The notes under the pieces: model-generated
What the model saw: the letters and a program-made list of their open reading frames with translations, nothing else
Told to the model about the DNA's origin: nothing
Databases searched by the model: none
IMG/VR virus record: IMGVR_UViG_3300010392_000027
Coordinates: 1-21,353 of that record
Origin: a virus
DNA length: 21,353 nt
Direction: 5' to 3' (one strand)
In this document: in pieces, positions 7,728-15,220 of the stretch
How the letters are laid out: every line of letters starts with the position of its first letter
Position numbering within the stretch: position 1 is the stretch's first letter
Program-made: the position numbers and the translations under genes

Positions 7728-7904
7728 TTTTTCATCTAGCTCAGCATCTTTCTTATCAAAATGCTCTTTACATCGGTCATTGCCTTGTAAGCCATCTTCT
7801 CTTTTAAAAGGGTTGTCACCATAGGGACCAAAACTATGAAGTTCCTCGTGCTTATGGGCTTTATATTTAGGACAATCGCAGCATTTCCAATCTTCTTTAC
7901 TCAT
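7713..7904 (-). CDS. Small Cys/His-rich protein, possible zinc binder (63 aa)
   Basis: Last gene of the minus-strand accessory operon. I choose ATG at 7904 (MSKEDWKCCDCPKYKAHKHE) because GGAG sits six bases before it, within the end of the phosphoesterase gene; the two coding regions overlap by eight bases. The N-terminal CCDC cluster with following His residues (KAHKHEELH) and a later Cys-His pair (RCKEH) could bind a metal. The C-terminus is an acidic helix. Family and function are not recognised. It converges on the plus-strand microprotein with overlapping 3' ends and no visible terminator between them. Confidence 0.65.
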   Translation of the reverse strand: MSKEDWKCCDCPKYKAHKHEELHSFGPYGDNPFKREDGLQGNDRCKEHFDKKDAELDEKLAQQ

Positions 7905-8643
7905 AGTCATCTCCATTAGATTCAGCTTTTTTGAGCTTTTCTAGGTCAAATCTGAAAGTTTTACTTAAATATGGTACATATCTTAGCGTTAAAGAACAAG
8001 TATTGCAGAAGGTAATCTTCTCGGTATGGTGAAAAAATACACCTCTATCTTCATGAATATGTCCAGCAACGTGTAGAAATGGCTTAACTTCTTCTAATTT
8101 TTCAAGTAAATCCTCACAACCAACATGGTCATCTCCACTCATAAAACCACTATATGTTCTATCTCCATACATATAGGCTGGTCCATGAGTAACTACAATA
8201 TCAGCATCTTTTGGTATTTTATCCCAATGAGCTTTAATCGCACTTCCACGATTTCTGTTCCAAGCCCAGTTATATCCAAATGTTGGCGATACTGGTGAAC
8301 CCCAAATCTTAATAATATTACCTTCATTGTCCCAAACATCACAAGAATCATCATTTAAGATAATAATATCGTGAATAGCACATAATTTTTTGAAATATTC
8401 AGGAACGCCTTGGTAGCATTGTTCTTTTCTGTCTGGGTCAGTACCTTTATCGTGGTTACCAGCGATTAAAATTCTCCATTGATGAGGTTTTGAACCAAAC
8501 CAATCTAGGAAGTCTTCAATCTCGTGCTTTTGTCCTGTATTTGAGAAGTCTCCAGCATGAATAAGAATATCACCTTCTGGTACATCAATTTCCCTATGCC
8601 GACCGTGAGTGTCTGAAATTGTAACAATATGAGTTTTAGCCAT
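7897..8643 (-). CDS. Metallophosphoesterase (calcineurin-like, MPPED type)
   Basis: Predicted di-metal phosphodiesterase or phosphatase of 248 residues. All canonical motifs are present in order: SDTHG (Asp11, His13), GDFS (Asp32), GNHD (Asn63, His64), THGP (His153) and GHIHE (His195, His197). Spacing and the WGSPVSPTFGYNWAWNR segment (114-130) resemble the class III MPPED/239FB branch, whose members cleave 2',3'-cyclic nucleotides in vitro; the phage substrate is unknown. ATG overlaps the AAA+ stop as TAATG, so synthesis is coupled to the ATPase. Roles in nucleotide or RNA-end metabolism, or in removing cyclic-nucleotide defence signals, are inference only. Confidence 0.88.
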   Translation of the reverse strand: MAKTHIVTISDTHGRHREIDVPEGDILIHAGDFSNTGQKHEIEDFLDWFGSKPHQWRILIAGNHDKGTDPDRKEQCYQGVPEYFKKLCAIHDIIILNDDSCDVWDNEGNIIKIWGSPVSPTFGYNWAWNRNRGSAIKAHWDKIPKDADIVVTHGPAYMYGDRTYSGFMSGDDHVGCEDLLEKLEEVKPFLHVAGHIHEDRGVFFHHTEKITFCNTCSLTLRYVPYLSKTFRFDLEKLKKAESNGDDYE

Positions 8644-9650
8644 TATCCTAGTCCTAATCTACCTTTTGGTTTTTTAGCGAATGCTTCTTTAAATCTTTTC
8701 TTGTGTTCTACTAATTGTTTTACAGCATCTAATACGGAAATATCATCCAGCATAGACCTTACCACGGATTCTTGTAGGTGAGCAATAGAAAATTCATTTT
8801 TAGCCGATAACTCAGCAGCTTCATTAAGACCTTTTTCAGCCTTAATCCTATCTTTGTCACCAATGATAAACTCTAACAATTCACCACACTCTTTAGCATT
8901 TGGAGTTTTCATTTCGATAACTTTATCGAAACACCCTGGTCTGTCGATTAATGCACCCACAGAACGCTCAGGATTGTTTGTAGTGGCGATAATGAAGGTA
9001 GGTATACCTTTGAATGGGTTACCAACTCCATCGAGGAAATTAAGCAATGAGGAGTTAATACCCTTGGAAGAATAGTCGTCCTCAGAAGTTCCACCCTCAA
9101 TATCTTCAATAATTAAAATTAATCTTTTTACATCTTTGTGAAATTTAGACCTACTTAAGAAAAACTTATTTACACTACTAGCTCTAATTTCAGAAGTATC
9201 CCAAATAACAGCAGCCGTTCCGTCATCTTTTAACGATGATTTAATCACATCATTTATTGATGCGGTTTTCCCAACACCTGGAGGTGAGCACAATAATATT
9301 GCACGTTTAGGGTCTCTTTTTAGTTTCTTATAAACGTCAAGTTTATTAAAAAACCTATCTCTTTCGTTTAAAATCATAGTAGTATTGTCAATAGTTTTAA
9401 GTAAATTATACTCTCTAAGCTCAAACTTCTCTAAAATAACACCAATACTAGTATCGGTCATAGAGAAACAACCAGATTTAATTATAAATTTCTTTCTTTC
9501 ACGTTCTTTTTCGTTGTACTCCATCTGGATAATATGGGTATTTGACTGAATAGTAAGGTCAGATTCGGGTATTTCTTTAGTGCCGCCAGCTATTAAGTCT
9601 TCTATAGGAGTTACTTTGATTACTTTAAATTTACCAGTTTCATCGCTCAT
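8643..9650 (-). CDS. AAA+ ATPase
   Basis: 335 residues with one classical AAA module. Walker A is CSPPGVGKT (121-129), Walker B LILIIEDIE (177-185), and sensor 1 IATTNN (221-226), followed by DRPGCFD (236-242) with Arg237 where BCS1/FtsH-like proteins have their RPGR-type arginine. The N-terminal about 90 residues form an accessory domain with many charged residues and no membrane segment. The architecture suggests a substrate-remodelling hexamer rather than a replication clamp loader or helicase. GGAGG eight bases upstream supports the ATG. It is flanked in a coupled operon by an unknown 88-residue protein and the metallophosphoesterase. Target unknown. Confidence 0.85.
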   Translation of the reverse strand: MSDETGKFKVIKVTPIEDLIAGGTKEIPESDLTIQSNTHIIQMEYNEKERERKKFIIKSGCFSMTDTSIGVILEKFELREYNLLKTIDNTTMILNERDRFFNKLDVYKKLKRDPKRAILLCSPPGVGKTASINDVIKSSLKDDGTAAVIWDTSEIRASSVNKFFLSRSKFHKDVKRLILIIEDIEGGTSEDDYSSKGINSSLLNFLDGVGNPFKGIPTFIIATTNNPERSVGALIDRPGCFDKVIEMKTPNAKECGELLEFIIGDKDRIKAEKGLNEAAELSAKNEFSIAHLQESVVRSMLDDISVLDAVKQLVEHKKRFKEAFAKKPKGRLGLG

Positions 9651-9652
9651 TA

Positions 9653-9919
9653 TTACCTCCTATTTCCATCTTTACATTCGTCATTATAATCGAAATCACT
9701 AAACTTCCATCGGTCTTTATTGATACCAAACTCTATATCAATCTCTTCTAGTTTGGTCTCCATAACTACCCACATCACATCGTTATCAAAATGCTCTTGT
9801 TTTCTATTAAGCCTACGGTGGGCTGGTCTGTAATGCTTTTTGGAAGGGTGAGTGTATTTAGCACCATCAGCAATAGCGACATTATCCATATGTATTGATT
9901 TACCTTTAAATGACGACAT
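9653..9919 (-). CDS. Small basic protein, unknown (88 aa)
   Basis: The likely start is ATG at 9919 (MSSFKGKSIHMDNVAIADGA), sharing a base with the preceding stop (TAATG) and served by GGAG five bases upstream; a GTG six bases earlier is possible but lacks a site. The central part KKHYRPAHRRLNRKQEH is strongly basic and could bind nucleic acid, while the C-terminal third is acidic with aromatic residues (DRWKFSDFDYNDEC). The gene lies between the HNH-like gene and the AAA+ gene. Function is not recognised. Confidence 0.65.
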   Translation of the reverse strand: MSSFKGKSIHMDNVAIADGAKYTHPSKKHYRPAHRRLNRKQEHFDNDVMWVVMETKLEEIDIEFGINKDRWKFSDFDYNDECKDGNRR

Positions 9920-10332
9920 TACCACTCCACTTTTTTCTTCTTAATTACTTCATCAAAGTTAGTTTCTTTGATTGCTTTTTCTGTATGTGCGATTTCTATT
10001 TCTTTCTCTTTATTCGACTTTAGGACTTTTTTGGTCCCTGAAGTGTCATTTTTTGACACTTTTGGAAGGGTTTTTGCTATTTCAGCCTGAATACGACCCA
10101 GCTCCTTTTCATATAATACCACATCCAACTTAGCTAATTCTAGTTTTTTGAATATTTTATTAGCTTCTAGTTCTAATTCAGTAGGTAAACGAAGACCTTT
10201 GAAGTCTTTATACTCCTTACTACAAGGTACAGAATTGGACCAATTATGGTTCTCATCTCCACCTTCCTTTGGTATGACCTTATCGGTAGTATTTGCGTTC
10301 TTACCAGTATATATGCACTTACGACTACTCAT
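9919..10332 (-). CDS. Degenerate HNH-like protein with basic coiled-coil tail (137 aa)
   Basis: I take ATG at 10332 (MSSRKCIYTGKNANTTDKVI), not 10347, because the upstream codons coincide with the promoter -10. Residues 6-50 follow the spacing of HNH endonucleases (CxxC, DHxxP, NxxPxCxxCN, KG), but with CIYT, TDKVIPK, NSVPCSKE and KG: two of four zinc Cys and the general-base His are replaced. The rest is a charged helix (about 50-90) and a Lys-rich tail ending KKKKVEW. A nuclease-dead DNA- or protein-binding derivative is plausible. It is the first gene of the operon that also encodes the AAA+ ATPase and phosphoesterase. The HNH resemblance is by eye and moderate. Confidence 0.6.
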   Translation of the reverse strand: MSSRKCIYTGKNANTTDKVIPKEGGDENHNWSNSVPCSKEYKDFKGLRLPTELELEANKIFKKLELAKLDVVLYEKELGRIQAEIAKTLPKVSKNDTSGTKKVLKSNKEKEIEIAHTEKAIKETNFDEVIKKKKVEW

Positions 10333-10337
10333 ACCAT

Positions 10338-10365
10338 ATAATACCATACTTTAAATTTTGGACAA
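10338..10365 (-). promoter_or_regulatory. Extended -10 promoter giving a leaderless start
   Basis: The minus strand shows TTGTCC (10365-10360), a 16-base spacer, and TATTAT (10343-10338) preceded by TGG. Only five bases separate the -10 from the ATG at 10332, so transcription should start at or beside the start codon. There is no Shine-Dalgarno sequence. The promoter immediately follows the capsid terminator and overlaps its U-tract. Confidence 0.6.
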
Positions 10366-10394
10366 AAAAAAGCCCCGATAAAAATCAGGGCTTT
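10364..10394 (-). terminator. Rho-independent terminator of capsid operon
   Basis: The minus strand forms AAAGCCCTGAT-TTTT-ATCGGGGCTTT, an 11-base stem (10394-10384 with 10379-10369, one G-T pair) and a four-base loop, followed by a T run to 10364. It lies 28 bases after the major capsid stop. The plus strand lacks a comparable T run, so it is directional. Confidence 0.9.
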
Positions 10395-10421
10395 CGTTAT
10401 AAAGAATTTTAAATCGTTAGA

Positions 10422-11804
10422 TTATAGTTGTCCTGAGATGTTCTCAAGTAACACGTTCTTTCTTGGCTGCTTAACCGCAAGACATAAGAATCTGAAGTGT
10501 GCTTCAGGTAAGCTTAAGTCGTTGATAGCAAGTTTTAGCTTACTATAAGCAGACAATTGGTGAAGACCCATTGTATTTGACTGAAGTAGGAATCCAGTAA
10601 TTGAGCCAGGCTCTCTGTTTCCAAGGTCAGTAAAAGTAGTAGTAGCAGCACCGCTATCAGCAACTCTACCGATAAACTTTGCAGTCGCAGCAGAACCACC
10701 ATCTTCAGAACGATATACGTTATGGTATTTCGCTCCACCAGCAGGTGTGATAACAATTTGTCCAGAGTCACCAGCAGAAACCGTTACAGCTTCATCGGCA
10801 GACTTAACAGACTCGCCTCTTTCGTTTACTGATGTTACATAGTAAACATAGTCTCCAGCTTCAAGAACAGAAGCAGCATTTACTGGTGAAGTACCAGCCA
10901 ATGTTGGAGCAGCAATAGCTCCAGCTCTAGCTCTTGCAGGTCTAGTTTTTCCAGATAGGAAACGTGATGCTTCCATAGAAACTAGAGCAGAAGAAGTCCA
11001 TTGTGTACGAAGGTTCGCACCTGAAGCTTCTTGAGCAGAACCAGCAAGCATGATTCTTTCTTTTGCGTGAGCAATCTTGTTATATTGACTCAAAGAAATT
11101 GGGTCAAGTAAAAGCTTGTCAGCAGAACCGTGTTGCATTGCAGACTTAACAGCAGCATCTTCAATGAAGGACTGTGTAAGCGTACCGTTTACGGATACAA
11201 TAACCGATTGGTCAGAACCGTACTCAGCAAACATTAAGTCTTGAGTATTTGAAAGAGCATCAGACTCACGAATTTGAGCGTCAACCCCTCTCATGTTAGG
11301 GATAGCAGCAGAAGCCAATGGGTTACCATCGAATACACCTGCGTTTGAGAAATCAGAAGCTCCTCTAAAAGAGTCAAACTCGATATCTCCAGCTAGTTTC
11401 ATAGCAGCGTCATCAGAGGCTCTATCTTCGGCTTTTTTACCATCGAAAGCACCAATCATGTTAGCGGCTACAGTTACACGTCTTACAGTAGAGTAATATG
11501 CCATTGGCACGATTGCTCTTGCGAAATTAGACGTATCTTCTTCACCAATTCCACCTTCCATTTGGGCAGAACCACCGAATACACCGTAGTCTAATTGTCT
11601 GTTGAATTGAATCAACGTGGATTTTGCATCTTCGATGCGTAACATTTTTTGTAGTTTGATGTGTGAGTCATCAAAAGTTACATTTTCCATCACAGGAGAT
11701 AAGTCTTCTACCTGTAATGCCGAACCTTGGACTAGTGACTCTGGTGCAGCGTTGTACTGACCTGCTTCAAGAGCTTTCATCAAGTCATTTAATTGTTCAA
11801 CCAT
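10422..11804 (-). CDS. Major capsid protein with inserted Ig/FN3-like domain
   Basis: 460 residues, probably the HK97-fold shell protein. It sits directly after the scaffold gene, has an excellent GGAGG ribosome site and is followed by a strong terminator, all as expected for the most abundant late product. The segment about 75-120 (EEDTSNFARAIVPMAYYSTV then RRVTVAANMIG) resembles the E-loop/N-arm region of phage capsid proteins. Residues about 296-398 look like a fibronectin-III/Ig-type insertion: EAGDYVYYVTSVNERGES, then YHNVYRSEDGG and TTTFTDLG. Such domains are commonly displayed on capsid surfaces. The N-terminal 40 residues (with ALQVED and PVMEN) could be a propeptide removed by the prohead protease. 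Remote homology was judged by eye only. Confidence 0.85.
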   Translation of the reverse strand: MVEQLNDLMKALEAGQYNAAPESLVQGSALQVEDLSPVMENVTFDDSHIKLQKMLRIEDAKSTLIQFNRQLDYGVFGGSAQMEGGIGEEDTSNFARAIVPMAYYSTVRRVTVAANMIGAFDGKKAEDRASDDAAMKLAGDIEFDSFRGASDFSNAGVFDGNPLASAAIPNMRGVDAQIRESDALSNTQDLMFAEYGSDQSVIVSVNGTLTQSFIEDAAVKSAMQHGSADKLLLDPISLSQYNKIAHAKERIMLAGSAQEASGANLRTQWTSSALVSMEASRFLSGKTRPARARAGAIAAPTLAGTSPVNAASVLEAGDYVYYVTSVNERGESVKSADEAVTVSAGDSGQIVITPAGGAKYHNVYRSEDGGSAATAKFIGRVADSGAATTTFTDLGNREPGSITGFLLQSNTMGLHQLSAYSKLKLAINDLSLPEAHFRFLCLAVKQPRKNVLLENISGQL

Positions 11805-11813
11805 TATTTCCTC

Positions 11814-12515
11814 CTATAATAGATATTTGATTTTTTCTAGGTTAATTTGACCGTAGCAATATTTGTTAATATTTTCTTTGTCTTCGTTTTTAGTAATCTC
11901 ACCACTTCTAATTTTACTAGAAAGGATGTTATTAATTTCTTTCTTAGAAAGCTTCTCAACGTCAACTTTAGTTTCGTCTTTTTCAACTTTTTCCTCAGAC
12001 TTCTTAATGTACTCAATTCCATTAACCTGAGTTACAGCTTTACGAGCAGGTGCTCTTTTAACGATTTTGGAAACAATTCCAGTTAGCGTTTCGATATTCT
12101 TTTTAAGCTCTGCATTTGCTTCTTCCGATTTCTTAAGGTCACCCTTAATACTTTCGATTTCTTCAGATTTTGCAATAACTTCTTCAGAATTGTCTTCTTC
12201 CGATTTATTCAAATCTTCAGCAGATTCGTTTGATTCCTCAGATTCACCAAAAAGAGTTTTCTTAATTGCAGAGTAGTGGGCTTTAGCCTCAGCTTTACTC
12301 ATTGAACCGTACATTTCATTCATTTCAGAAATGTCTTGTTCATCATAATCAAACTCTTCAGATTTTTCCAAAGAACCTTCTTCAGCAGCAGCTTCTACTT
12401 CTGGAGTAGCTTCTACTTCTACTTCTTCATTTTGCTCAGCTTTAGTTAGGTAGTCTTTGAACTCAGTTTCAACCTCACTAATAAGCTTCGCCATGTCTTG
12501 TTCATTATATTTCAT
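11814..12515 (-). CDS. Capsid scaffold / prohead core protein
   Basis: 233 residues, extremely rich in Glu, Lys and Ser, with coiled-coil stretches (about 115-155) and no globular or catalytic motif. It lies immediately before the major capsid gene, the standard place for a scaffold. Five copies of a short motif stand out: LEKSEE (49-54), LNKSEE (102-107), IAKSEE (114-119), LKKSEE (127-132) and IKKSEE (170-175), with weaker LTKAE (23-27) and MSKAE (72-76). The same motif occurs in the protease and in an adjacent virion-gene product, which suggests prohead-protease cleavage sites that break up the scaffold before packaging. AAGGA six bases upstream supports the ATG. Confidence 0.75.
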   Translation of the reverse strand: MKYNEQDMAKLISEVETEFKDYLTKAEQNEEVEVEATPEVEAAAEEGSLEKSEEFDYDEQDISEMNEMYGSMSKAEAKAHYSAIKKTLFGESEESNESAEDLNKSEEDNSEEVIAKSEEIESIKGDLKKSEEANAELKKNIETLTGIVSKIVKRAPARKAVTQVNGIEYIKKSEEKVEKDETKVDVEKLSKKEINNILSSKIRSGEITKNEDKENINKYCYGQINLEKIKYLL

Positions 12516-12542
12516 GGTTATTCCTTTTTTAGTTGGGGTTAA

Positions 12543-12938
12543 TTAGATACCTTTAGTTTTCCATCTATCGCTATACTCGATAGCTTCACCAGCAGCCGCT
12601 TCAGCAGTAGCTAGAACAGTAGCGTGAGTTTTAACGATAACTTTCATACCAATCTTAAAGATTTCAGCATTGATTTTTGAAACTTTCAAAGAATCCATAG
12701 CGTCATCACGAGATGCGAATGATAGTTTGTGTGGTGTAAAAGCCAATAGGTCATTTCCAAAAACGTCCTTAGATACAGCGTCTTCTTGTTCAATAAGAAT
12801 AGAAGCTTCGTTAGTATTAAGTGTTAGTTTTGGATAGCCTTCAGCAGATTTTGATTCAGTTACAGCGAATCCTCGTCTTTCTAGCTTGTCTTTAAGCTCA
12901 CGAGCTTGTGCTTCACTTACAGCAGTTGATTTAGCCAT
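12543..12938 (-). CDS. Head-operon protein, unknown (131 aa)
   Basis: First gene of the capsid operon, with GGAGG eight bases before ATG. The product MAKSTAVSEAQARELKDKLE and onward starts with a charged helix, has a beta-rich centre (YPKLTLNTNEASILIEQED) and a hydrophobic segment IGMKVIVKTHATVLATAEAA (about 97-116) that looks buried rather than membrane-spanning. Size and placement before scaffold and capsid fit a head accessory protein such as a decoration or minor core protein. No family was recognised. Confidence 0.7.
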   Translation of the reverse strand: MAKSTAVSEAQARELKDKLERRGFAVTESKSAEGYPKLTLNTNEASILIEQEDAVSKDVFGNDLLAFTPHKLSFASRDDAMDSLKVSKINAEIFKIGMKVIVKTHATVLATAEAAAGEAIEYSDRWKTKGI

Positions 12939-13159
12939 AATTTTCCTCCAATTATTTTGTTACTAGTAACCATTTATTTGGTTGTTTTTCATTCCGTATA
13001 ATATAAATGATTAGTATTCTGTATATTAATTAAATAATATCATATACTTACAAGCCGTTTTTCTCCCAACTTATTTTGTCAATTCCAATACTTACGGTAA
13101 ATTAAGCATAAATAACAATCTTTAATACAAACACGGTCTTCAATTTGGGATATATTTCA
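12939..13159. promoter_or_regulatory. Divergent control region between capsid and protease operons
   Basis: About 220 bases, very AT-rich, with no gene. It contains a perfect 12-base palindrome GTTACTAGTAAC (12959-12970) in the capsid-operon leader, a possible operator. It also holds an AT-rich stretch with TATTAT-like sequences facing the capsid genes, a weak plus-strand TTGTCA (13076-13081) with TAAATT (13098-13103), and the late-type element at 13114-13127 facing the protease. No copy of that late element faces the capsid operon. Confidence 0.5.
13114..13127 (+). promoter_or_regulatory. Candidate late promoter element, copy 2
   Basis: AACAATCTTTAATA, the best representative of the four related elements, lies 32 bases upstream of the protease ATG at 13160. 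Confidence 0.6.
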
Positions 13160-14380
13160 ATGTCTAAAAACATAAAAAACGGCACATTTATTCATGGTAT
13201 AGCAGCATCAGAACATATTGATAGTTCAGGTGAGCGTATCCTTATAAAAGGTGTAGATATTACAAGCCTTACTAAGGATGGTGTTTTTAATTTCGAGCAC
13301 CAATCAAAGGAAGCTGGGCATATTGTAGGTAAAATCCTAGAAGCCAAGAAAATCCTTAAGAAAGAGGACTGTGAAAATGAAGCTCATAAATATTTTTGGA
13401 ACAAAGTTAAAATGCCGTTTGTCTATGTGGCAGGTGAATTGTTTGACCAAGTTGGTCATGGTTCGGCTCAAGATGTGGCAGCTATGCTACGCTATGACAA
13501 GGGACTCAATAAAGACGAGACAAAAGCTCTTGTTAATTTTTCAATTGAAGGCTCTAGGCTTGGTAGGGAAGGTTCTAATATTACAAAGTGTATTGCTAGA
13601 AAAGTTTCAATCACCATAACCCCTTGTAATAAGATGGCTCATGCCGAACATATGGAGGCTCCATCCAAAGATACTAAGAAATCTGGTGGAATCGACATTT
13701 CCAAGGAAATCCTATCTAAATTCAAGAAAAGTGAAGGTACTGAAATCGAAATGATTAAGGCTGAAGGTAAATACTACACTAATCTTTATAATAAGAAAAC
13801 AAGTAAATTCAATCAAGAGAAAAATCCTAAAAGTAAGGCTAATTATAAGCCTCAAACTCCTAGTTCAATGGAGCCTAAAAAACCTGCTTCACCACTTCCA
13901 AAGCCTAAAAGAGAGTTTTCTCAAACTAGTGCTCCTGATAAATTGAGGGTAGGTGATAGAATTAAGCACAAAAACAAAGGTAAAGCTAGAACTGGACATG
14001 ACATATATAATGACCCAAAAACTTGGGAGAAGTCCGAAAAGAAAACTACCGAAAAGATGAAAATCGACCTTAAGAAGAAAAAGAAGAAAAAGAACTTCTA
14101 TACTTCTAATGTTAGAAAAGCTATCACAGCCAGTATTGGTGTTGGTGCTCCTAGCACAAGAACAGGTGGAGCCGCCCTTCAAAAAGAATCTCTTTGTAAG
14201 AAAAAAGTATATAAAAATCTTTCAGAGGAAGCTTGGAAAAACTACCCAAATAAGACTGAACTAGTTGAATTTATTAGTGAAAAAGAACCAAATATGACTA
14301 AATCGGAAGTTCTAGCCGTTGCTAAGACCTATTCCTACCTTGAACAACTCAAAACTGAAAAGAAATTGGAAGACCTGTGA
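13160..14380 (+). CDS. Prohead protease (XkdF-like serine protease) with long C-terminal tail
   Basis: 406 residues from the ATG at 13160; a TTG at 13145 in frame is less likely because GGGA lies between the two. Residues 1-165 match the XkdF/HK97-type prohead protease pattern: GIAASEHIDSSGERI, then FNFEHQ with probable catalytic His47, HIVGKILEAKKI, and VNFSIEG with probable nucleophile Ser128. The enzyme would cut scaffold and capsid N-termini during maturation. The tail is unusual: a Lys/Pro-rich linker (about 170-315) with hydrophobic-x-Lys-Ser/Ala-Glu motifs at FKKSE (188-192), MIKAE (198-202), WEKSE (289-293) and MTKSE (379-383), and a helical C-terminus with GAPSTRTGGAAL. These may be self-processing sites. 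It diverges from the capsid operon and overlaps the Nudix gene. Confidence 0.82.
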   Translation: MSKNIKNGTFIHGIAASEHIDSSGERILIKGVDITSLTKDGVFNFEHQSKEAGHIVGKILEAKKILKKEDCENEAHKYFWNKVKMPFVYVAGELFDQVGHGSAQDVAAMLRYDKGLNKDETKALVNFSIEGSRLGREGSNITKCIARKVSITITPCNKMAHAEHMEAPSKDTKKSGGIDISKEILSKFKKSEGTEIEMIKAEGKYYTNLYNKKTSKFNQEKNPKSKANYKPQTPSSMEPKKPASPLPKPKREFSQTSAPDKLRVGDRIKHKNKGKARTGHDIYNDPKTWEKSEKKTTEKMKIDLKKKKKKKNFYTSNVRKAITASIGVGAPSTRTGGAALQKESLCKKKVYKNLSEEAWKNYPNKTELVEFISEKEPNMTKSEVLAVAKTYSYLEQLKTEKKLEDL

Positions 14381-14769
14381 AAGAAAGAACTAAACGAGTA
14401 GCTTGCTGTATGATTCGAGATTGGAAGGACGACCTTCTAATGGGTAAACGTAACGATAATAAGAAGTGGACACAACCTGGCGGTCATTTGGATAAGGGTG
14501 AATGTCCTTACGCTGGAGCAATTCGTGAGCTTAAGGAAGAAACTGGGCTAGATGCTACAGATACTAAATTAGTAAAGGTCTGTAAAAACGGTCCTATAAT
14601 GATATACGTCTTTGAAATGAAAGTGGATTGTGACCAAGAAATTGATGTGTCGCTTGACCCAGATAAAGAATGTGATGCTTGGGAATACACAGACCCTAAT
14701 GAAGTTCGAGAAGAGCTGCATGTTCCTCTCGAAGACAATGCTGTTTTAAAGTATTGGTTAGATAACTAG
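14377..14769 (+). CDS. Nudix hydrolase
   Basis: 130 residues with a perfect Nudix box, GX5EX7REUXEEXGU, at 36-58 (Gly36, Glu42, Arg50, Glu51, Glu54, Glu55, Gly57, Leu58). It hydrolyses a nucleoside diphosphate linked to another group; the substrate cannot be read from the sequence, and candidates include damaged dNTPs, ADP-ribose-type compounds or RNA caps. It starts with GTG at 14377, overlapping the protease stop (GTGA) with GGAAG just upstream, so it is co-translated with the protease. That is an odd partner for a metabolic enzyme and implies late expression. The 3' end overlaps the convergent small gene by four bases around CTAG. Confidence 0.92.
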   Translation: MKERTKRVACCMIRDWKDDLLMGKRNDNKKWTQPGGHLDKGECPYAGAIRELKEETGLDATDTKLVKVCKNGPIMIYVFEMKVDCDQEIDVSLDPDKECDAWEYTDPNEVREELHVPLEDNAVLKYWLDN

Positions 14770-14990
14770 GCAGCTTTCTTGGAAAACAAGAAACAACCGT
14801 TTATTCCAAACTCAGCTATTGTATCTTTATTGGTATTCATAGTCTTATAGGCAAAAGCCAATTCTTCAACAATAATACCCATTTCTAATGCTTTATCGGT
14901 AATTTGAGTTAAAGTACCCTCAAACGCACCAAATCGAGATGAATGAATCTGATATTTTCTTTTCTCGGCTATATATTTAATTCTGAACAT
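14766..14990 (-). CDS. Small protein, unknown (74 aa)
   Basis: Second gene of a two-gene minus-strand unit inserted between plus-strand late operons. AGGAG lies seven bases before the ATG. The product MFRIKYIAEKRKYQIHSSRF and onward is basic at the N-terminus, with a helical middle (ITDKALEMGIIVEELAFAYK) and no membrane span or Cys pair. It ends in a CTAG that is also the Nudix stop. Function is not recognised. Confidence 0.6.
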   Translation of the reverse strand: MFRIKYIAEKRKYQIHSSRFGAFEGTLTQITDKALEMGIIVEELAFAYKTMNTNKDTIAEFGINGCFLFSKKAA

Positions 14991-14998
14991 TTTATCTC

Positions 14999-15214
14999 CT
15001 AGTGTTTGGTTGATTTTTCGTTATAAATATCACCAATTGCTGAATTTAACATGGCTAAAGCTCTAATAATAGCTTTATATGCATGAGCAAGCTTGGCATA
15101 ATATGTTTCTGGATGGATACTAGGTCTTTTCGCCTTCTTATTATTGGCAAAATCCTCTAACTCTATCTCAAGTAGTTGTTTTTGCTTGCGTAAATTCCTA
15201 ATCATCTCTTCCAT
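14999..15214 (-). CDS. Small helical protein, unknown (71 aa), apparently leaderless
   Basis: First gene of the minus-strand pair. The product MEEMIRNLRKQKQLLEIELE and onward is an amphipathic helix followed by a second helix (YYAKLAHAYKAIIRALAMLN), suggesting a small helical-hairpin protein. No Shine-Dalgarno precedes the ATG at 15214. A sigma70-like -10 ends six bases before it, so the mRNA probably begins at the start codon. An internal ATG at residue 4 is an alternative. Function is unknown. Confidence 0.6.
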   Translation of the reverse strand: MEEMIRNLRKQKQLLEIELEDFANNKKAKRPSIHPETYYAKLAHAYKAIIRALAMLNSAIGDIYNEKSTKH

Positions 15215-15220
15215 AGTAAG

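Noticed and set aside
14064-14094. Possible ribosomal slippage in the A-rich Lys run of the protease tail
   Set aside because: The run is AAG/AAA mixed without a clear heptamer slip site, and the frame continues intact to a conserved-looking C-terminal helix.
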